Shown: positions 8,296-16,756 of the stretch, one piece after another
Position numbering within the stretch: the first letter of the stretch is position 1
Layout of the letters: each line of letters starts with the position of its first letter
NCBI RefSeq assembly: GCF_011400295.1
Contig: NZ_CP049859.1
Span: 930,001-994,000, forward strand
Length of the DNA: 64,000 bases
Source of the DNA: Erysipelothrix sp. HDW6A
GTDB lineage: Bacteria; Bacillota_I; Bacilli_A; Erysipelotrichales; Erysipelotrichaceae
Direction: 5' to 3'
The notes under the pieces: generated by a model
What the model saw: the letters and a program-made list of their open reading frames with translations, nothing else
Databases searched by the model: none
Told to the model about the DNA's origin: nothing
Position numbers and translations under genes: made by a program

Positions 8296-8607
8296 ATGAT
8301 GAAAATGCAAGCAGAAAAACGAAGTGGTCTTCCACGCTTTACGTTCAAGGGCTCTTTATTCTTGTTGACTGCAATGTTACTTGCCACTTTAGTGTTCCCA
8401 GTAATTTTAGATTCTTTAGGATTGAAGTTGTACACTCTGAGAGTTGTTGTAATTGCGTTAACGAGTGGATTAGCTACTGCCTTTACTTTGTTCTTCATTG
8501 ATTCCAAACGAGGAGCAACACGCAAGTTTTGGATTACTGCAGGATTTATTTCAATCTTAGCGGGAATCATCGCTTATTTTTGGATTTATCAAAGTTTATT
8601 TATTTAA
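8296..8607 (+). CDS. Small three-helix membrane protein of unknown function
   Basis: The 103-residue product (102 if the ATG at 8299 is used) has a short basic N-terminus and three hydrophobic segments at about 20-40, 48-66 and 77-100, with Arg/Lys-rich turns (SKRGATRK). I do not recognise a named family. The ribosome binding site GGAAAGGA precedes it, and mupG starts 22 bp later. Its place between a PTS EIIC and MupG suggests an accessory membrane role in that transport operon, but no function can be read from the sequence. Confidence 0.75.
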   Translation: MMKMQAEKRSGLPRFTFKGSLFLLTAMLLATLVFPVILDSLGLKLYTLRVVVIALTSGLATAFTLFFIDSKRGATRKFWITAGFISILAGIIAYFWIYQSLFI

Positions 8608-8628
8608 TAACATTAAAAAGGAGATCGT

Positions 8629-9717
8629 ATGAGAAAATTAGGTATATCAATTTATCCAGACAAATCATCAGTTGAAGAAATGAAAGCATATATTGTGAAA
8701 GCACATGATGCAGGATTCTCAAGGATCTTTTCTTGCTTATTGTCTGTTGATAAGCCAAAAGAAATTATTAAACAAGAATTCACAGAAATTAATACCTTTG
8801 CACATGAACATGGATTTGAAATCATTGTTGACGTAAGTCCTAAGGTGTTTGGTGAATTAGAGATTGGATACGACGACTTATCGTTTTTCCATGAAATTGG
8901 TGCTGATGGAATTCGTCTTGATGCAGGTTTTGGTGGACAAACAGAAGCAATGCTCACATTCAATGAGTATGATTTAAAGATAGAAATCAATATGAGTAAC
9001 GATACAAATTATATTGATACGATTATGGATTTCCAACCAAATCAATACAATCTTATTGCATGTCATAACTTCTATCCACATCCATATTCTGGACTTAATG
9101 AAGAGCATTTCCTAAACTGTACACGTCGTTTTACAAAGTATGGATTACGCTCAGCTGCATTTGTGGCAAGTAAGAACCCAGAAGCATATGGACCATGGCC
9201 AGTTGATTATGGATTGGTAACTTTAGAATCACACCGTGATTTACCACTTCATGTACAAATTAAAGATTATGTAGCTCGTAATGTTATTGATGATATTATT
9301 ATTTCAAACTTTGTACCAAGCGATGAAGAACTTGCTGAAGTTAAGAAAATTAATCTAACTAAAGTAAACTTAGAAGTTGAACTTGTTGAAGGATTACCAG
9401 AGCTCTTTAAGAAAATTGTTTTAGAAGAACCACACTTTAACCGTGGTGATATTAATGACTACTTACTACGTTCGACAATGTCACGTGTGAAATATAAAGG
9501 GGAAGCATTCCCAGTTATCAATGCACCAGAAATGATTCGTCGTGGTGATATCGTTATTGAAAGTGATCAGTTTGGTCATTATGCAGGCGAATTAAACATC
9601 GCTAAGAAAGATATGAAAAACACAGGAAAATCAAATGTTGTGGGTCGTGTCGTAGAACAAGAAGTCTTCTTGTTAGACCACATCAAGCCATGGCAAAAGT
9701 TTGAGTTTACTTTATGA
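8629..9717 (+). CDS. mupG: 6-phospho-N-acetylmuramidase (MupG/DUF871 family)
   Basis: MupG hydrolyses MurNAc-6-phosphate-GlcNAc, made by PTS uptake of a cell-wall disaccharide, to MurNAc-6-P and GlcNAc in the cytoplasm. The 362-residue length fits. The opening MRKLGISIYPDKSSVEEM, the TIM-barrel region with GADGIRLDAGFGG and ACHNFYPHPYSGL, and the C-terminal cyclophilin-like region are typical of the family. AAGGAGA precedes ATG. It overlaps the next kinase gene by ATGA, indicating translational coupling. A MurQ etherase, needed for the MurNAc-6-P branch, is not in the window. Confidence 0.9.
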   Translation: MRKLGISIYPDKSSVEEMKAYIVKAHDAGFSRIFSCLLSVDKPKEIIKQEFTEINTFAHEHGFEIIVDVSPKVFGELEIGYDDLSFFHEIGADGIRLDAGFGGQTEAMLTFNEYDLKIEINMSNDTNYIDTIMDFQPNQYNLIACHNFYPHPYSGLNEEHFLNCTRRFTKYGLRSAAFVASKNPEAYGPWPVDYGLVTLESHRDLPLHVQIKDYVARNVIDDIIISNFVPSDEELAEVKKINLTKVNLEVELVEGLPELFKKIVLEEPHFNRGDINDYLLRSTMSRVKYKGEAFPVINAPEMIRRGDIVIESDQFGHYAGELNIAKKDMKNTGKSNVVGRVVEQEVFLLDHIKPWQKFEFTL

Positions 9718-10580
9718 AATATTATTTAGGAGTTGATGCGGGAGGGACGCACACTCGTTATACTATTTTTGATACTGAAGGAAACCAAATTGAGAGTTTA
9801 GAAAGACAAAGCATTCACTTTATGAATGTTAGTTATGAAAAGATGTTACTTGAGCTTCAAGAAGTAAGGGATGTTCTTGAAACTCGGGATTACAGTATTG
9901 ATGATATGGGGGTTGTTTTTGGTCTTGCAGGCTATGGCGCAAATGCTGAAGTTCGTAAGAACATTGAAAATCAAATCTATGCTGTATTTCCACACGCAAT
10001 ACTTATGAATGATGCCATGCTCGCAATGACTGCTGCTCTTGGAAAAGAAGATGGCGTCTTTGTGATTGCAGGAACAGGTTCAATAGCGTTTCGTCGTTTA
10101 GGATGTGCTGAAGATCGACGTGGTGGCTTTGGCTACCTTGTTGGTGATGAGGGAAGTGCATTCTGGATAGGACGCAAACTTCTAGCTTTATTTACTAAAG
10201 AAGCAGATGGACGTCTTCCTAAAACATCGTTATATACAACGATAATGGAACGTTTTAATCTAAAGACGGCCTATGATATTATTGCAGTTGTTAATGAAAA
10301 TAATAGTCGCTACCGTAACTGGGTAGCAGAGTTAAGTGGACTTTGTGCACAATGTGATGCAGAACATGTCCAAAATGTCTACCGTGAAGCAGGTCTTGAA
10401 CTTGCTGAACTTGCAAATAGTTTTGAACTTAATGGAGCGACAAATATCGCCTTTGGCGGTAGTGTGTTATTGAAGAATGAACTTGTTCGAAACACACTTG
10501 TACAAAATTTAAATAAACATTATAATATTGTTAATAACAACAAACCTGCAGAGTATGCAGCTGTTGTTACCTTTGAATAA
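9714..10580 (+). CDS. BadF/BadG-type N-acetylglucosamine (or MurNAc/GlcNAc) kinase
   Basis: An ASKHA-fold sugar kinase of 288 residues with phosphate-1 motif YYLGVDAGGTHTRYTIFD, phosphate-2 motif IAGTGSIAF, RRGGFGYLVGDEGSAFWIG and adenosine motif IAFGGSVL. These match GlcNAc kinases and the MurK group. It starts inside the mupG stop (ATGA). MupG releases unphosphorylated GlcNAc, so this kinase would make GlcNAc-6-P and complete the pathway. MurNAc as an additional substrate is possible, as in clostridial MurK. Confidence 0.85.
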   Translation: MKYYLGVDAGGTHTRYTIFDTEGNQIESLERQSIHFMNVSYEKMLLELQEVRDVLETRDYSIDDMGVVFGLAGYGANAEVRKNIENQIYAVFPHAILMNDAMLAMTAALGKEDGVFVIAGTGSIAFRRLGCAEDRRGGFGYLVGDEGSAFWIGRKLLALFTKEADGRLPKTSLYTTIMERFNLKTAYDIIAVVNENNSRYRNWVAELSGLCAQCDAEHVQNVYREAGLELAELANSFELNGATNIAFGGSVLLKNELVRNTLVQNLNKHYNIVNNNKPAEYAAVVTFE

Positions 10581-10603
10581 CTTGTCCTAGACAAGTTATT
10601 TCT
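10579..10603 (+). terminator. Terminator after the amino-sugar kinase
   Basis: Stem AACTTGTC-CTA-GACAAGTT overlapping the stop codon, followed by ATTTCTCT. The T tract is imperfect, so some read-through into the HAD gene is possible. Confidence 0.7.
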
Positions 10604-10625
10604 CTATCATCGTGGGGGTGATTTG

Positions 10626-11441
10626 ATGAAGAAGCTGTTAGCATTTGATATTGATGGAACAAGTATTAATCCTTTTCGTTATGTCACAAAAAAAACTCAA
10701 GAAACACTTCTTAAACTTCATGAAGAAGGATACATCTTAGTGCCTACCACCGGACGATGTCTTGATGGGATTCCCCGTCGTATTTTAGATCTTGGTGTTT
10801 GTGAGTATGCTATTACATCGAATGGTTCGCGTATCACCAATCTGAAGACAAACGAGGATATCTATACAGAATTAATTCCAGATGATAAAGCAATTGAAGT
10901 CTTAAATCTTGAGAAACATTTTAAAACCTTTGTATCACTTCATGTTAATAGAACTAGTTATGACAACCATTGGACGCAATACTTAGCTCGAAGAATTCTA
11001 TTTCTCGACGACTTTAAGAGAAATCCTGTTGTACGAGACCTCTACAAGTTTATTGAAGAAGAACATTTCGATGTAGAGAAGATTCAAATTTTTTCCTTCT
11101 CACAAGGAAAACTGAATCGTATGACCCAGTCACTCTCGAAGATTGATTGTATCAATATCCCAATGTCTTCAAAAAACTACTATGAAATCACTGCTGCTAA
11201 TGCTGATAAAGGTACGGCTTTGAAGTGGCTTCTTGATCGCCTTGAGATTGATGTTGAGAATACGATCACAATCGGTGATGACATGAATGATGTGTCAATG
11301 CTAAAGGTCAGTGGGACATCCATAGCGATGGGCAATGCTCAGTATGATGTTAAGAAACATGCAAATTATATTGCTCCAAAAAACTCACAGAATGGTTTTG
11401 CGAAAATATTAAGCAAACTCCTGCTCCAAAATACTAAATAA
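10626..11441 (+). CDS. HAD-superfamily phosphatase, Cof/YbiV type (HAD-IIB)
   Basis: A cytoplasmic sugar-phosphate phosphatase of 271 residues. Motif I is FDIDGT, motif II lies in PTTGR, and motif III/IV is TIGDDMNDVSML; the C2-type cap lies between. The ATG at 10626 is preferred over the TTG at 10623 because GGGGGTG lies about 7 bp upstream. It follows the MupG/kinase operon by about 45 bp and may be partly co-transcribed. The substrate cannot be told; such enzymes are broad and may relieve sugar-phosphate stress. Confidence 0.87.
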   Translation: MKKLLAFDIDGTSINPFRYVTKKTQETLLKLHEEGYILVPTTGRCLDGIPRRILDLGVCEYAITSNGSRITNLKTNEDIYTELIPDDKAIEVLNLEKHFKTFVSLHVNRTSYDNHWTQYLARRILFLDDFKRNPVVRDLYKFIEEEHFDVEKIQIFSFSQGKLNRMTQSLSKIDCINIPMSSKNYYEITAANADKGTALKWLLDRLEIDVENTITIGDDMNDVSMLKVSGTSIAMGNAQYDVKKHANYIAPKNSQNGFAKILSKLLLQNTK

Positions 11442-11504
11442 GACGTAGATTTTTCACTGTTTTCACTTAATTTATGATAAAATGGAAATAAGGATGGTGA
11501 ACGT

Positions 11505-11696
11505 ATGAAAAAATTGATACCTGTTGCAATTATTGGTGCCGCTATTGGAGCAGCAAGCTATTACTTCAATGCTAATAATAAGAAGCATATCGCAAAGACT
11601 ATCGATGCTCTTGATGAAATTAGTCGTACTGCTGAAGAAACTGTTGCTGAATTCGCAAGCGAAGTAGCAGAAGATAGTGATCACCACGAATCATAA
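11505..11696 (+). CDS. Small YtxH-like membrane-anchored protein
   Basis: A 63-residue protein with an N-terminal hydrophobic segment (KLIPVAIIGAAIGAASYYF, about 3-20) and an acidic, helical tail ending HHES. The arrangement is like short YtxH-type stress proteins, but similarity is only by composition. GGATGG precedes ATG, and GATAAAAT about 30 bp upstream may be the -10. It is monocistronic, ending in a good terminator. Function unknown. Confidence 0.72.
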   Translation: MKKLIPVAIIGAAIGAASYYFNANNKKHIAKTIDALDEISRTAEETVAEFASEVAEDSDHHES

Positions 11697-11724
11697 CTTG
11701 CTGAAAAGCAAGTTTTCTTTTTGT
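11695..11724 (+). terminator. Terminator after the small membrane protein
   Basis: Stem AACTTGCT-GAAA-AGCAAGTT beginning in the stop codon, followed by TTTCTTTTTG. Confidence 0.9.
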
Positions 11725-11797
11725 GTCTTTAACACGATGTGTTTTCTTTTTCAATCATAAATATGGTAGAATGATTACAGATAAAAGAAGGATAATT

Positions 11798-13033
11798 ATG
11801 AAACAAAAACTTATTGAACGTTTAGTACGTTATACAAAGATTAATACGCGATCGGATGCTTCCTCAACAACAATCCCATCGACACAAATCCAATTCGATT
11901 TAGCGAACATTCTTGTAGAAGAATGTAAAGAAATTGGATTAAGTGATGTCTCCATGGATTCTTATGGGATCGTAACTGCAACACTTCCAAGTAACACAGA
12001 TAAAGACTGTCGTACTATTGGATTTATTGCTCATATGGATACAGCTGATTTTAATTCAGAAAATGTAAATCCTCGTATTATTGAGAACTATGATGGTAAA
12101 GACATTGTTCTTAATGAAACATTGAATATTTTATCGACTGTAGAGATGTTCCCAAATCTTGAAAAGTATCAAGGACAGACTCTAATCGTTACTGATGGCA
12201 CTACTTTATTAGGAGCTGACAATAAAGCTGGTATTGCAGAGATTATGACAGCAATGGAGTACTTATTGAATCATCCAGAAATCGAACATGGGAAAGTGCG
12301 TATTGCTTTCACTATTGATGAAGAAATAGGGACAGGTGCAGGATCCTTTGATGTTGAAGGATTTGGTGCTGACTTTGCTTACACGATTGATGGTGGAGCT
12401 CTTGGAGAAATGGAATATGAGACCTTTAATGCAGCAGAATCCCTTGTCACTGTTAAAGGAGTTAGTGTTCACCCAGGAAGTGCTAAGGATACTATGATTA
12501 ATGCTGTGACTGTTGCTAGTGAGTTTGTTCAAATGCTTCCACAAGCAGAACGTCCTGAACATACAAGTGGCTATGAAGGTTTCTTTATGGTAGATGACTT
12601 CCATGGAAACATTGAAGATGCATCCTTCACAATGATTATTCGCGATCACAGTAAAGAAAAATTCGAATCTCGTAAAGAGCTGGTTTCCTCAATTGGAAAC
12701 TACCTTAACGAAAAATACGGACAAGGCGTTGTGAGTGTAAAAACAGACGATACATATTATAATATGCGTTCAGTGATCGAGAAAGATATGAGTATTGTAA
12801 CTCTTGCAGAAGATGCTATGAAATCTGTGAATGTTGAAGCTCATATTTCACCAGTACGTGGTGGTACTGATGGATCACGATTATCGTATATGGGATTACC
12901 AACACCCAACTTGTTTACAGGGGGAGAGAACTTCCATGGTAAACATGAGTTTGCGGTTGTTGAGACAATGGAAAAATCAGTCGAAGTCATTGTCGCAATT
13001 GCAGAATTAAATACAAAGAACACAACGAGGTGA
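11798..13033 (+). CDS. pepT: Peptidase T (tripeptide aminopeptidase)
   Basis: A cytoplasmic M20-family di-zinc peptidase that removes the N-terminal residue from tripeptides. The ATG at 11798 follows AGAAGGA by 5 bp and gives 411 residues, the usual length; an in-frame extension to 11723 has no ribosome binding site. Metal and catalytic motifs are IAHMDTAD, LLGADNKAGIAE, IAFTIDEEIGTGA, the Asp in YTIDGG and FTGGENFHGKHE. A TAGAAT -10 lies at 11767-11772. The stop overlaps the start region of ecfA1, so it heads the ecf-truA transcription unit. Confidence 0.95.
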   Translation: MKQKLIERLVRYTKINTRSDASSTTIPSTQIQFDLANILVEECKEIGLSDVSMDSYGIVTATLPSNTDKDCRTIGFIAHMDTADFNSENVNPRIIENYDGKDIVLNETLNILSTVEMFPNLEKYQGQTLIVTDGTTLLGADNKAGIAEIMTAMEYLLNHPEIEHGKVRIAFTIDEEIGTGAGSFDVEGFGADFAYTIDGGALGEMEYETFNAAESLVTVKGVSVHPGSAKDTMINAVTVASEFVQMLPQAERPEHTSGYEGFFMVDDFHGNIEDASFTMIIRDHSKEKFESRKELVSSIGNYLNEKYGQGVVSVKTDDTYYNMRSVIEKDMSIVTLAEDAMKSVNVEAHISPVRGGTDGSRLSYMGLPTPNLFTGGENFHGKHEFAVVETMEKSVEVIVAIAELNTKNTTR

Positions 13034-13038
13034 TGACA

Positions 13039-13851
13039 TTGAATCAACTGAGTATAAAAAACTTAAGCTTTTCCTATGACAATAAAGTATTTGCTGTCGA
13101 AGACGTTAATATTGAAGTGAAGCGTGGTAAATACGTTACGATAATTGGTCACAACGGAAGTGGTAAATCTACTGTTGCGAAATTGATTATCGGTCTAATG
13201 GAAGCTCAACAAGGAGAGATAATCGTTGATGGTGAACGATTAACACCAGAAAACGTTTATGAAATAAGAGAAAAAATTGCGATTGTATTCCAAAATCCTG
13301 ATAACCAATTTATTGGTTCAACAGTAAGGGATGATATCGCTTTTGGTCTTGAAAATGCGATGGTTAATCCTGAAGATATGAATGCAATTATTGAAAAATA
13401 TGCAGGACGTGTAGGAATGCTTGATTATCTCGAACATGAGCCTACAAAGCTTTCTGGTGGTCAAAAACAACGTGTAGCGATTGCGGGAGCATTAGCACTT
13501 CATCCAGAAATACTAGTGCTTGATGAGGCTACAAGTATGCTTGACCCTAAAGGTCGTGATGAGGTTAATAACTTAGTACATGAACTTCATCATAAAAATG
13601 ATATGACAATTATCTCAATTACCCATGATATTGAAGAAGTAACAATGAGTGATTATGTTTTTGTAATGAGCGATGGAAAAGTTGTAATGGAAGGAACGCC
13701 TCAAGAAGTACTTGAGAAATCAGACATCCTTGTTGATTTACAACTGGATATTCCTTTCTCTGTAAAATTCTATGAAGCTTTAAGAAAACAAGGAATCCAT
13801 GTTAGTTCGAAGTTTGAACTTGAAAGGATGGTTGATGAATTGTGTCAATAA
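13039..13851 (+). CDS. ecfA1: ECF transporter ATPase EcfA1
   Basis: One of the two ATPases of the energy-coupling module that powers vitamin or metal uptake with exchangeable EcfS proteins. Motifs are Walker A GHNGSGKST, Q-loop FQNPDNQF, signature LSGGQKQR, Walker B ILVLDEAT and switch His ITHD. Starts at GTG 13030 and ATG 13033 are in frame, but GAGGTGAT at 13027-13034 is spaced best for TTG 13039, giving 270 residues (MNQLSIKNLSFSYDN). It overlaps ecfA2 by 10 bp. No EcfS gene is present in the window. Confidence 0.94.
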   Translation: MNQLSIKNLSFSYDNKVFAVEDVNIEVKRGKYVTIIGHNGSGKSTVAKLIIGLMEAQQGEIIVDGERLTPENVYEIREKIAIVFQNPDNQFIGSTVRDDIAFGLENAMVNPEDMNAIIEKYAGRVGMLDYLEHEPTKLSGGQKQRVAIAGALALHPEILVLDEATSMLDPKGRDEVNNLVHELHHKNDMTIISITHDIEEVTMSDYVFVMSDGKVVMEGTPQEVLEKSDILVDLQLDIPFSVKFYEALRKQGIHVSSKFELERMVDELCQ

Positions 13852-14693
13852 AATTTGAAAATGTTGCCTATGAGTATGCACCCAATTCACCTTTTGCTCA
13901 TCATGCATTAAAATCAATCACTGCAGCTATTGAACCGAATTCTATGACTGCAATTATCGGTGCAACAGGAAGTGGTAAATCTACTTTAGTACAACACCTG
14001 AATGGGCTCTTACAACCTACAGAAGGGCGTGTACTGGTCCTAGATACGGTCATTGAACCTAATAAGAAGAGTAAACACCTAAAACAACTTAGAGCTCGTG
14101 TAGGGCTTGTATTCCAGTTTCCTGAAATGCAGTTGTTTGAAGAGACTATTTATAAAGATGTAAGCTTTGGACCTAAGAACTTTGGCTTTAGTGAAGAAGA
14201 GGTTAAATCCAATGTAGAACAATCCTTACGATTAGTAGGTATTGATGAATCTATTTGGGAACGTTCTCCATTAAACTTATCTGGCGGTCAAAAACGCCGT
14301 GTTGCGATAGCAGGTGTTCTAGCAACCAATCCTGATGTATTGGTCTTAGATGAGCCTACTGCAGGTTTAGACCCTCAAGGTAGTAAAGATATGATGGAAC
14401 TCTTTGTGAAACTTAATAAAGAACACGGAAAAACAATTATCATGGTTACTCATGATATGGATCATGTGCTTCATTATGCTGAGAATGTTCTTGTGTTAGA
14501 ACAAGGTAATGTGAAATATGATGGTACATCCGAAGACTTCTTTAATCACTCTGAGCTTCTTAAAGAACTTGGATTTGTAGCACCAAAGATTATTCTATTA
14601 AAAGATATGTTGAAAGCTAAAGGGATTGAAACAGATTCCTTATATGACCTTGATGCCATTGCATCGGTTATAAAGGAGGGACGTCATGAATAA
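13842..14693 (+). CDS. ecfA2: ECF transporter ATPase EcfA2
   Basis: The partner ATPase of EcfA1; the heterodimer drives EcfT. The 283-residue protein starts at a GTG inside ecfA1. It has Walker A GATGSGKST, FQFPEMQLFE (the Q-loop form typical of EcfA2), signature LSGGQKRR, Walker B VLVLDEPTAGLDPQG and VTHD. It overlaps ecfT by 8 bp, indicating translational coupling across the module. Confidence 0.95.
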   Translation: MSIKFENVAYEYAPNSPFAHHALKSITAAIEPNSMTAIIGATGSGKSTLVQHLNGLLQPTEGRVLVLDTVIEPNKKSKHLKQLRARVGLVFQFPEMQLFEETIYKDVSFGPKNFGFSEEEVKSNVEQSLRLVGIDESIWERSPLNLSGGQKRRVAIAGVLATNPDVLVLDEPTAGLDPQGSKDMMELFVKLNKEHGKTIIMVTHDMDHVLHYAENVLVLEQGNVKYDGTSEDFFNHSELLKELGFVAPKIILLKDMLKAKGIETDSLYDLDAIASVIKEGRHE

Positions 14694-15486
14694 TATAGCA
14701 TTAGGACGTTATATCCCACTTAACTCACCGATTCATAAGATGGATCCTCGTATGAAGATTATGGCTACGATATTCTTAATGGTCAGTGTCTTTATGATTA
14801 AAGGGTTGTATGGCAATCTATTTATGTTTGCGGTATTAATTATTTCGATATTAGCTGCAAAACTAACCTTTAAATTTATTCTAAAATCCATGAAGCCAAT
14901 GATGTTTATGTTAATTTTCTTATTTATCTTAAACCTCTTTGCGATTCGTGAAGGGTATGTAGTACTGAATGTCTTTGGATTTAAAATCTATAGCGGTGCC
15001 TTAACACAAACACTATTCATTGTAAGTCGTTTAGTTCTGATGATTATGGTAACGACATTACTTACAGCAACAACAGCTCCTTTAGATTTAACCTTAGGAA
15101 TTGAAGATTTACTCAGTCCCTTTCGAAAGATTGGAGTTCCAGCTCATGAGATTGCAATGATGATTTCAATCGCCTTACGTTTTATTCCGACTTTAATTGA
15201 AGATACACAACGTATTATGAATGCCCAAGCAAGTCGTGGTGTTGATTTAGAAGAAGGGTCATTAAAAGAAAAAATTAGTGGTGTTGTATCAATGATTGTT
15301 CCTCTCTTTGTTTCAAGTTACCACCGTGCTGAAGATTTAGCGTATGCAATGGAAGCTCGTGGTTACTTTCCAGGGAAGACACGGACACGATACAAACAAC
15401 TTGTTATTCGTTTTAGTGACTGGTTCTTGTTTGGATTATCATGTGCAGTATTAGTGGGAGTCATTATAATCGGAAGAGTCTTATGA
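14686..15486 (+). CDS. ecfT: ECF transporter transmembrane protein EcfT
   Basis: The membrane scaffold linking EcfA1A2 to substrate-binding EcfS proteins. The 266-residue protein has several transmembrane segments and the two coupling motifs with Ala-Arg-Gly cores: QASRGVDLEEG near 186 and MEARGYFPG near 224. AAAGGAGGGACGTC precedes ATG. It overlaps truA by ATGA. Since no EcfS is encoded here, it is the shared (group II) type of module. Confidence 0.95.
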   Translation: MNNIALGRYIPLNSPIHKMDPRMKIMATIFLMVSVFMIKGLYGNLFMFAVLIISILAAKLTFKFILKSMKPMMFMLIFLFILNLFAIREGYVVLNVFGFKIYSGALTQTLFIVSRLVLMIMVTTLLTATTAPLDLTLGIEDLLSPFRKIGVPAHEIAMMISIALRFIPTLIEDTQRIMNAQASRGVDLEEGSLKEKISGVVSMIVPLFVSSYHRAEDLAYAMEARGYFPGKTRTRYKQLVIRFSDWFLFGLSCAVLVGVIIIGRVL

Positions 15487-16220
15487 GATACAAAGTAACT
15501 TTAATGTATGATGGATCAGCGTTTCATGGTTGGCAAATACAGCCAAAACATAAAACCGTCCAAGAAGATATTGAAGCAATATTAAGTCGGATGCATAAAA
15601 GGAAAATCACAATTTATGGATCAGGTAGAACCGATGCTGGTGTGCATGCACTCGCTCAAGTGTTTCATTTTGATTCTGAATTAAAGATATTACCTGAAGA
15701 CTGGATGCATGCCCTCAACAATCAATGTGATAAAGCAGTCCGTATTCTATCTGTTGAGATTGTTGATGATAGTTTTCACTCGAGATTTAGTGCAACGAGT
15801 AAAACGTATCTTTATCGGATTAATTACAAAGAGTATGATCCGTTTATGAGAAATCAAGTGTTGCAGTATTGTAAGCCACTGGATGTGGAACAAATTCGTA
15901 AAACACTTGAAGTATTTATTGGAACACATGACTTTACGACATACAACAGTAGAGCCAATGATGAAATTGTTGATCAAGTTCGAACAATACATCGTTTTGA
16001 ACTCATTGATACAGGTTCAGAGTATCAATTTATTGTGAATGGTAGTGGATTTTTACGCTATATGGTACGAATGATGGTTGGAAGTTTAATCGCTGTCGGA
16101 GAAGGAAAACTGACTCCAGAACAGGTTAAAAGCCATCTTGAAGCCAAAAGTAAAACAATCTCAAAATATAATGCTGATCCTTGTGGATTATATCTCATAA
16201 ATGTGAGCTATAATTCTTGA
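15483..16220 (+). CDS. truA: tRNA pseudouridine(38-40) synthase TruA
   Basis: Converts U38, U39 or U40 in the tRNA anticodon arm to pseudouridine. The 245-residue product begins MRYKVTLMYDGSAFHGWQ; the catalytic Asp is in GSGRTDAGVHA (near residue 52). The start ATG lies in the ecfT stop (ATGA), preferred to an in-frame upstream codon inside ecfT. Together with ecfA1-A2-T and the following rplM-rpsI this is the conserved Firmicutes order. Confidence 0.96.
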   Translation: MRYKVTLMYDGSAFHGWQIQPKHKTVQEDIEAILSRMHKRKITIYGSGRTDAGVHALAQVFHFDSELKILPEDWMHALNNQCDKAVRILSVEIVDDSFHSRFSATSKTYLYRINYKEYDPFMRNQVLQYCKPLDVEQIRKTLEVFIGTHDFTTYNSRANDEIVDQVRTIHRFELIDTGSEYQFIVNGSGFLRYMVRMMVGSLIAVGEGKLTPEQVKSHLEAKSKTISKYNADPCGLYLINVSYNS

Positions 16221-16245
16221 CTTAATGGACAAGGTATCATATAAT
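16217..16245 (+). promoter_or_regulatory. Promoter of rplM-rpsI
   Basis: TTGACT (16217-16222), 17-bp spacer, perfect TATAAT (16240-16245). It overlaps the end of truA, so rplM-rpsI has its own strong promoter. Confidence 0.9.
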
Positions 16246-16251
16246 TTATAT

Positions 16252-16301
16252 CGGCACTTTATGCCAATTGTAGCCCCGGAAACTACTATTGGTCTAGGAG
16301 G
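16252..16301 (+). ncRNA. Structured 5' leader of rplM (L13-leader type)
   Basis: From the predicted transcript start there is a short hairpin GGCA/TGCC (16253-16265). It is followed by a long stem CCAAT-T-GTAG / CTAC-T-ATTGG (16264-16292) with a 9-nt CCCCGGAAA loop and a single T-T mismatch; the two share CC, so they are alternatives or abut. The stem ends 3 nt before AGGAGG. Leaders regulated by their own protein are known before rplM in Firmicutes. That this one binds L13 is inferred. Confidence 0.7.
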
Positions 16302-16309
16302 AAATTTTT

Positions 16310-16747
16310 ATGCGTCAAACAACTATGACGAAACCAGCAGACGTTGTACGTCAATGGTATGTTGTTGATGGAGCTGGGATGACATTAGGTCGTCTTGCTA
16401 GCGAAGTTGCAACAGTATTACGTGGGAAACACAAACCTACATACACACCTAACGTAGATGGTGGCGATTTTGTAATCGTTATTAATGCTGATAAGATTGA
16501 AGTAACAGGTGATCAAGAATTCAAGAAATTCTATTACAATCACTCAAACCATCCAGGTGGAATGCGTAAACGTTCAACACGTACAATGCGCGAATCTTTC
16601 ACAGTGGAATGGGTAGAACGTGCAATTCATGGTATGCTACCTCACACAAAACTTGGTGACAAACAACGTACACACTTGTTTGTATACAAAGGTGAGAATC
16701 ATCCACATGCTGCACAAAAACCAGTGGAAATGGTAATAAAGGGATAG
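16310..16747 (+). CDS. rplM: 50S ribosomal protein L13
   Basis: L13 is an early-assembly 50S protein. The 145-residue protein has DGAGMTLGRLASEVATVLRG, TYTPNVDGGDFVIVINA and the VERAIHGMLPH motif, with normal length. AGGAGG lies about 8 bp before ATG, just after the leader stem. rpsI follows after 9 bp. Confidence 0.98.
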   Translation: MRQTTMTKPADVVRQWYVVDGAGMTLGRLASEVATVLRGKHKPTYTPNVDGGDFVIVINADKIEVTGDQEFKKFYYNHSNHPGGMRKRSTRTMRESFTVEWVERAIHGMLPHTKLGDKQRTHLFVYKGENHPHAAQKPVEMVIKG

Positions 16748-16756
16748 GAGAAGAGT

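Noticed and set aside
13030-13038. GTG 13030 or ATG 13033 as the ecfA1 start
   Set aside because: Both overlap or sit 0-2 nt from GAGGTGAT, too close for initiation; TTG 13039 has normal spacing. The choice remains uncertain.
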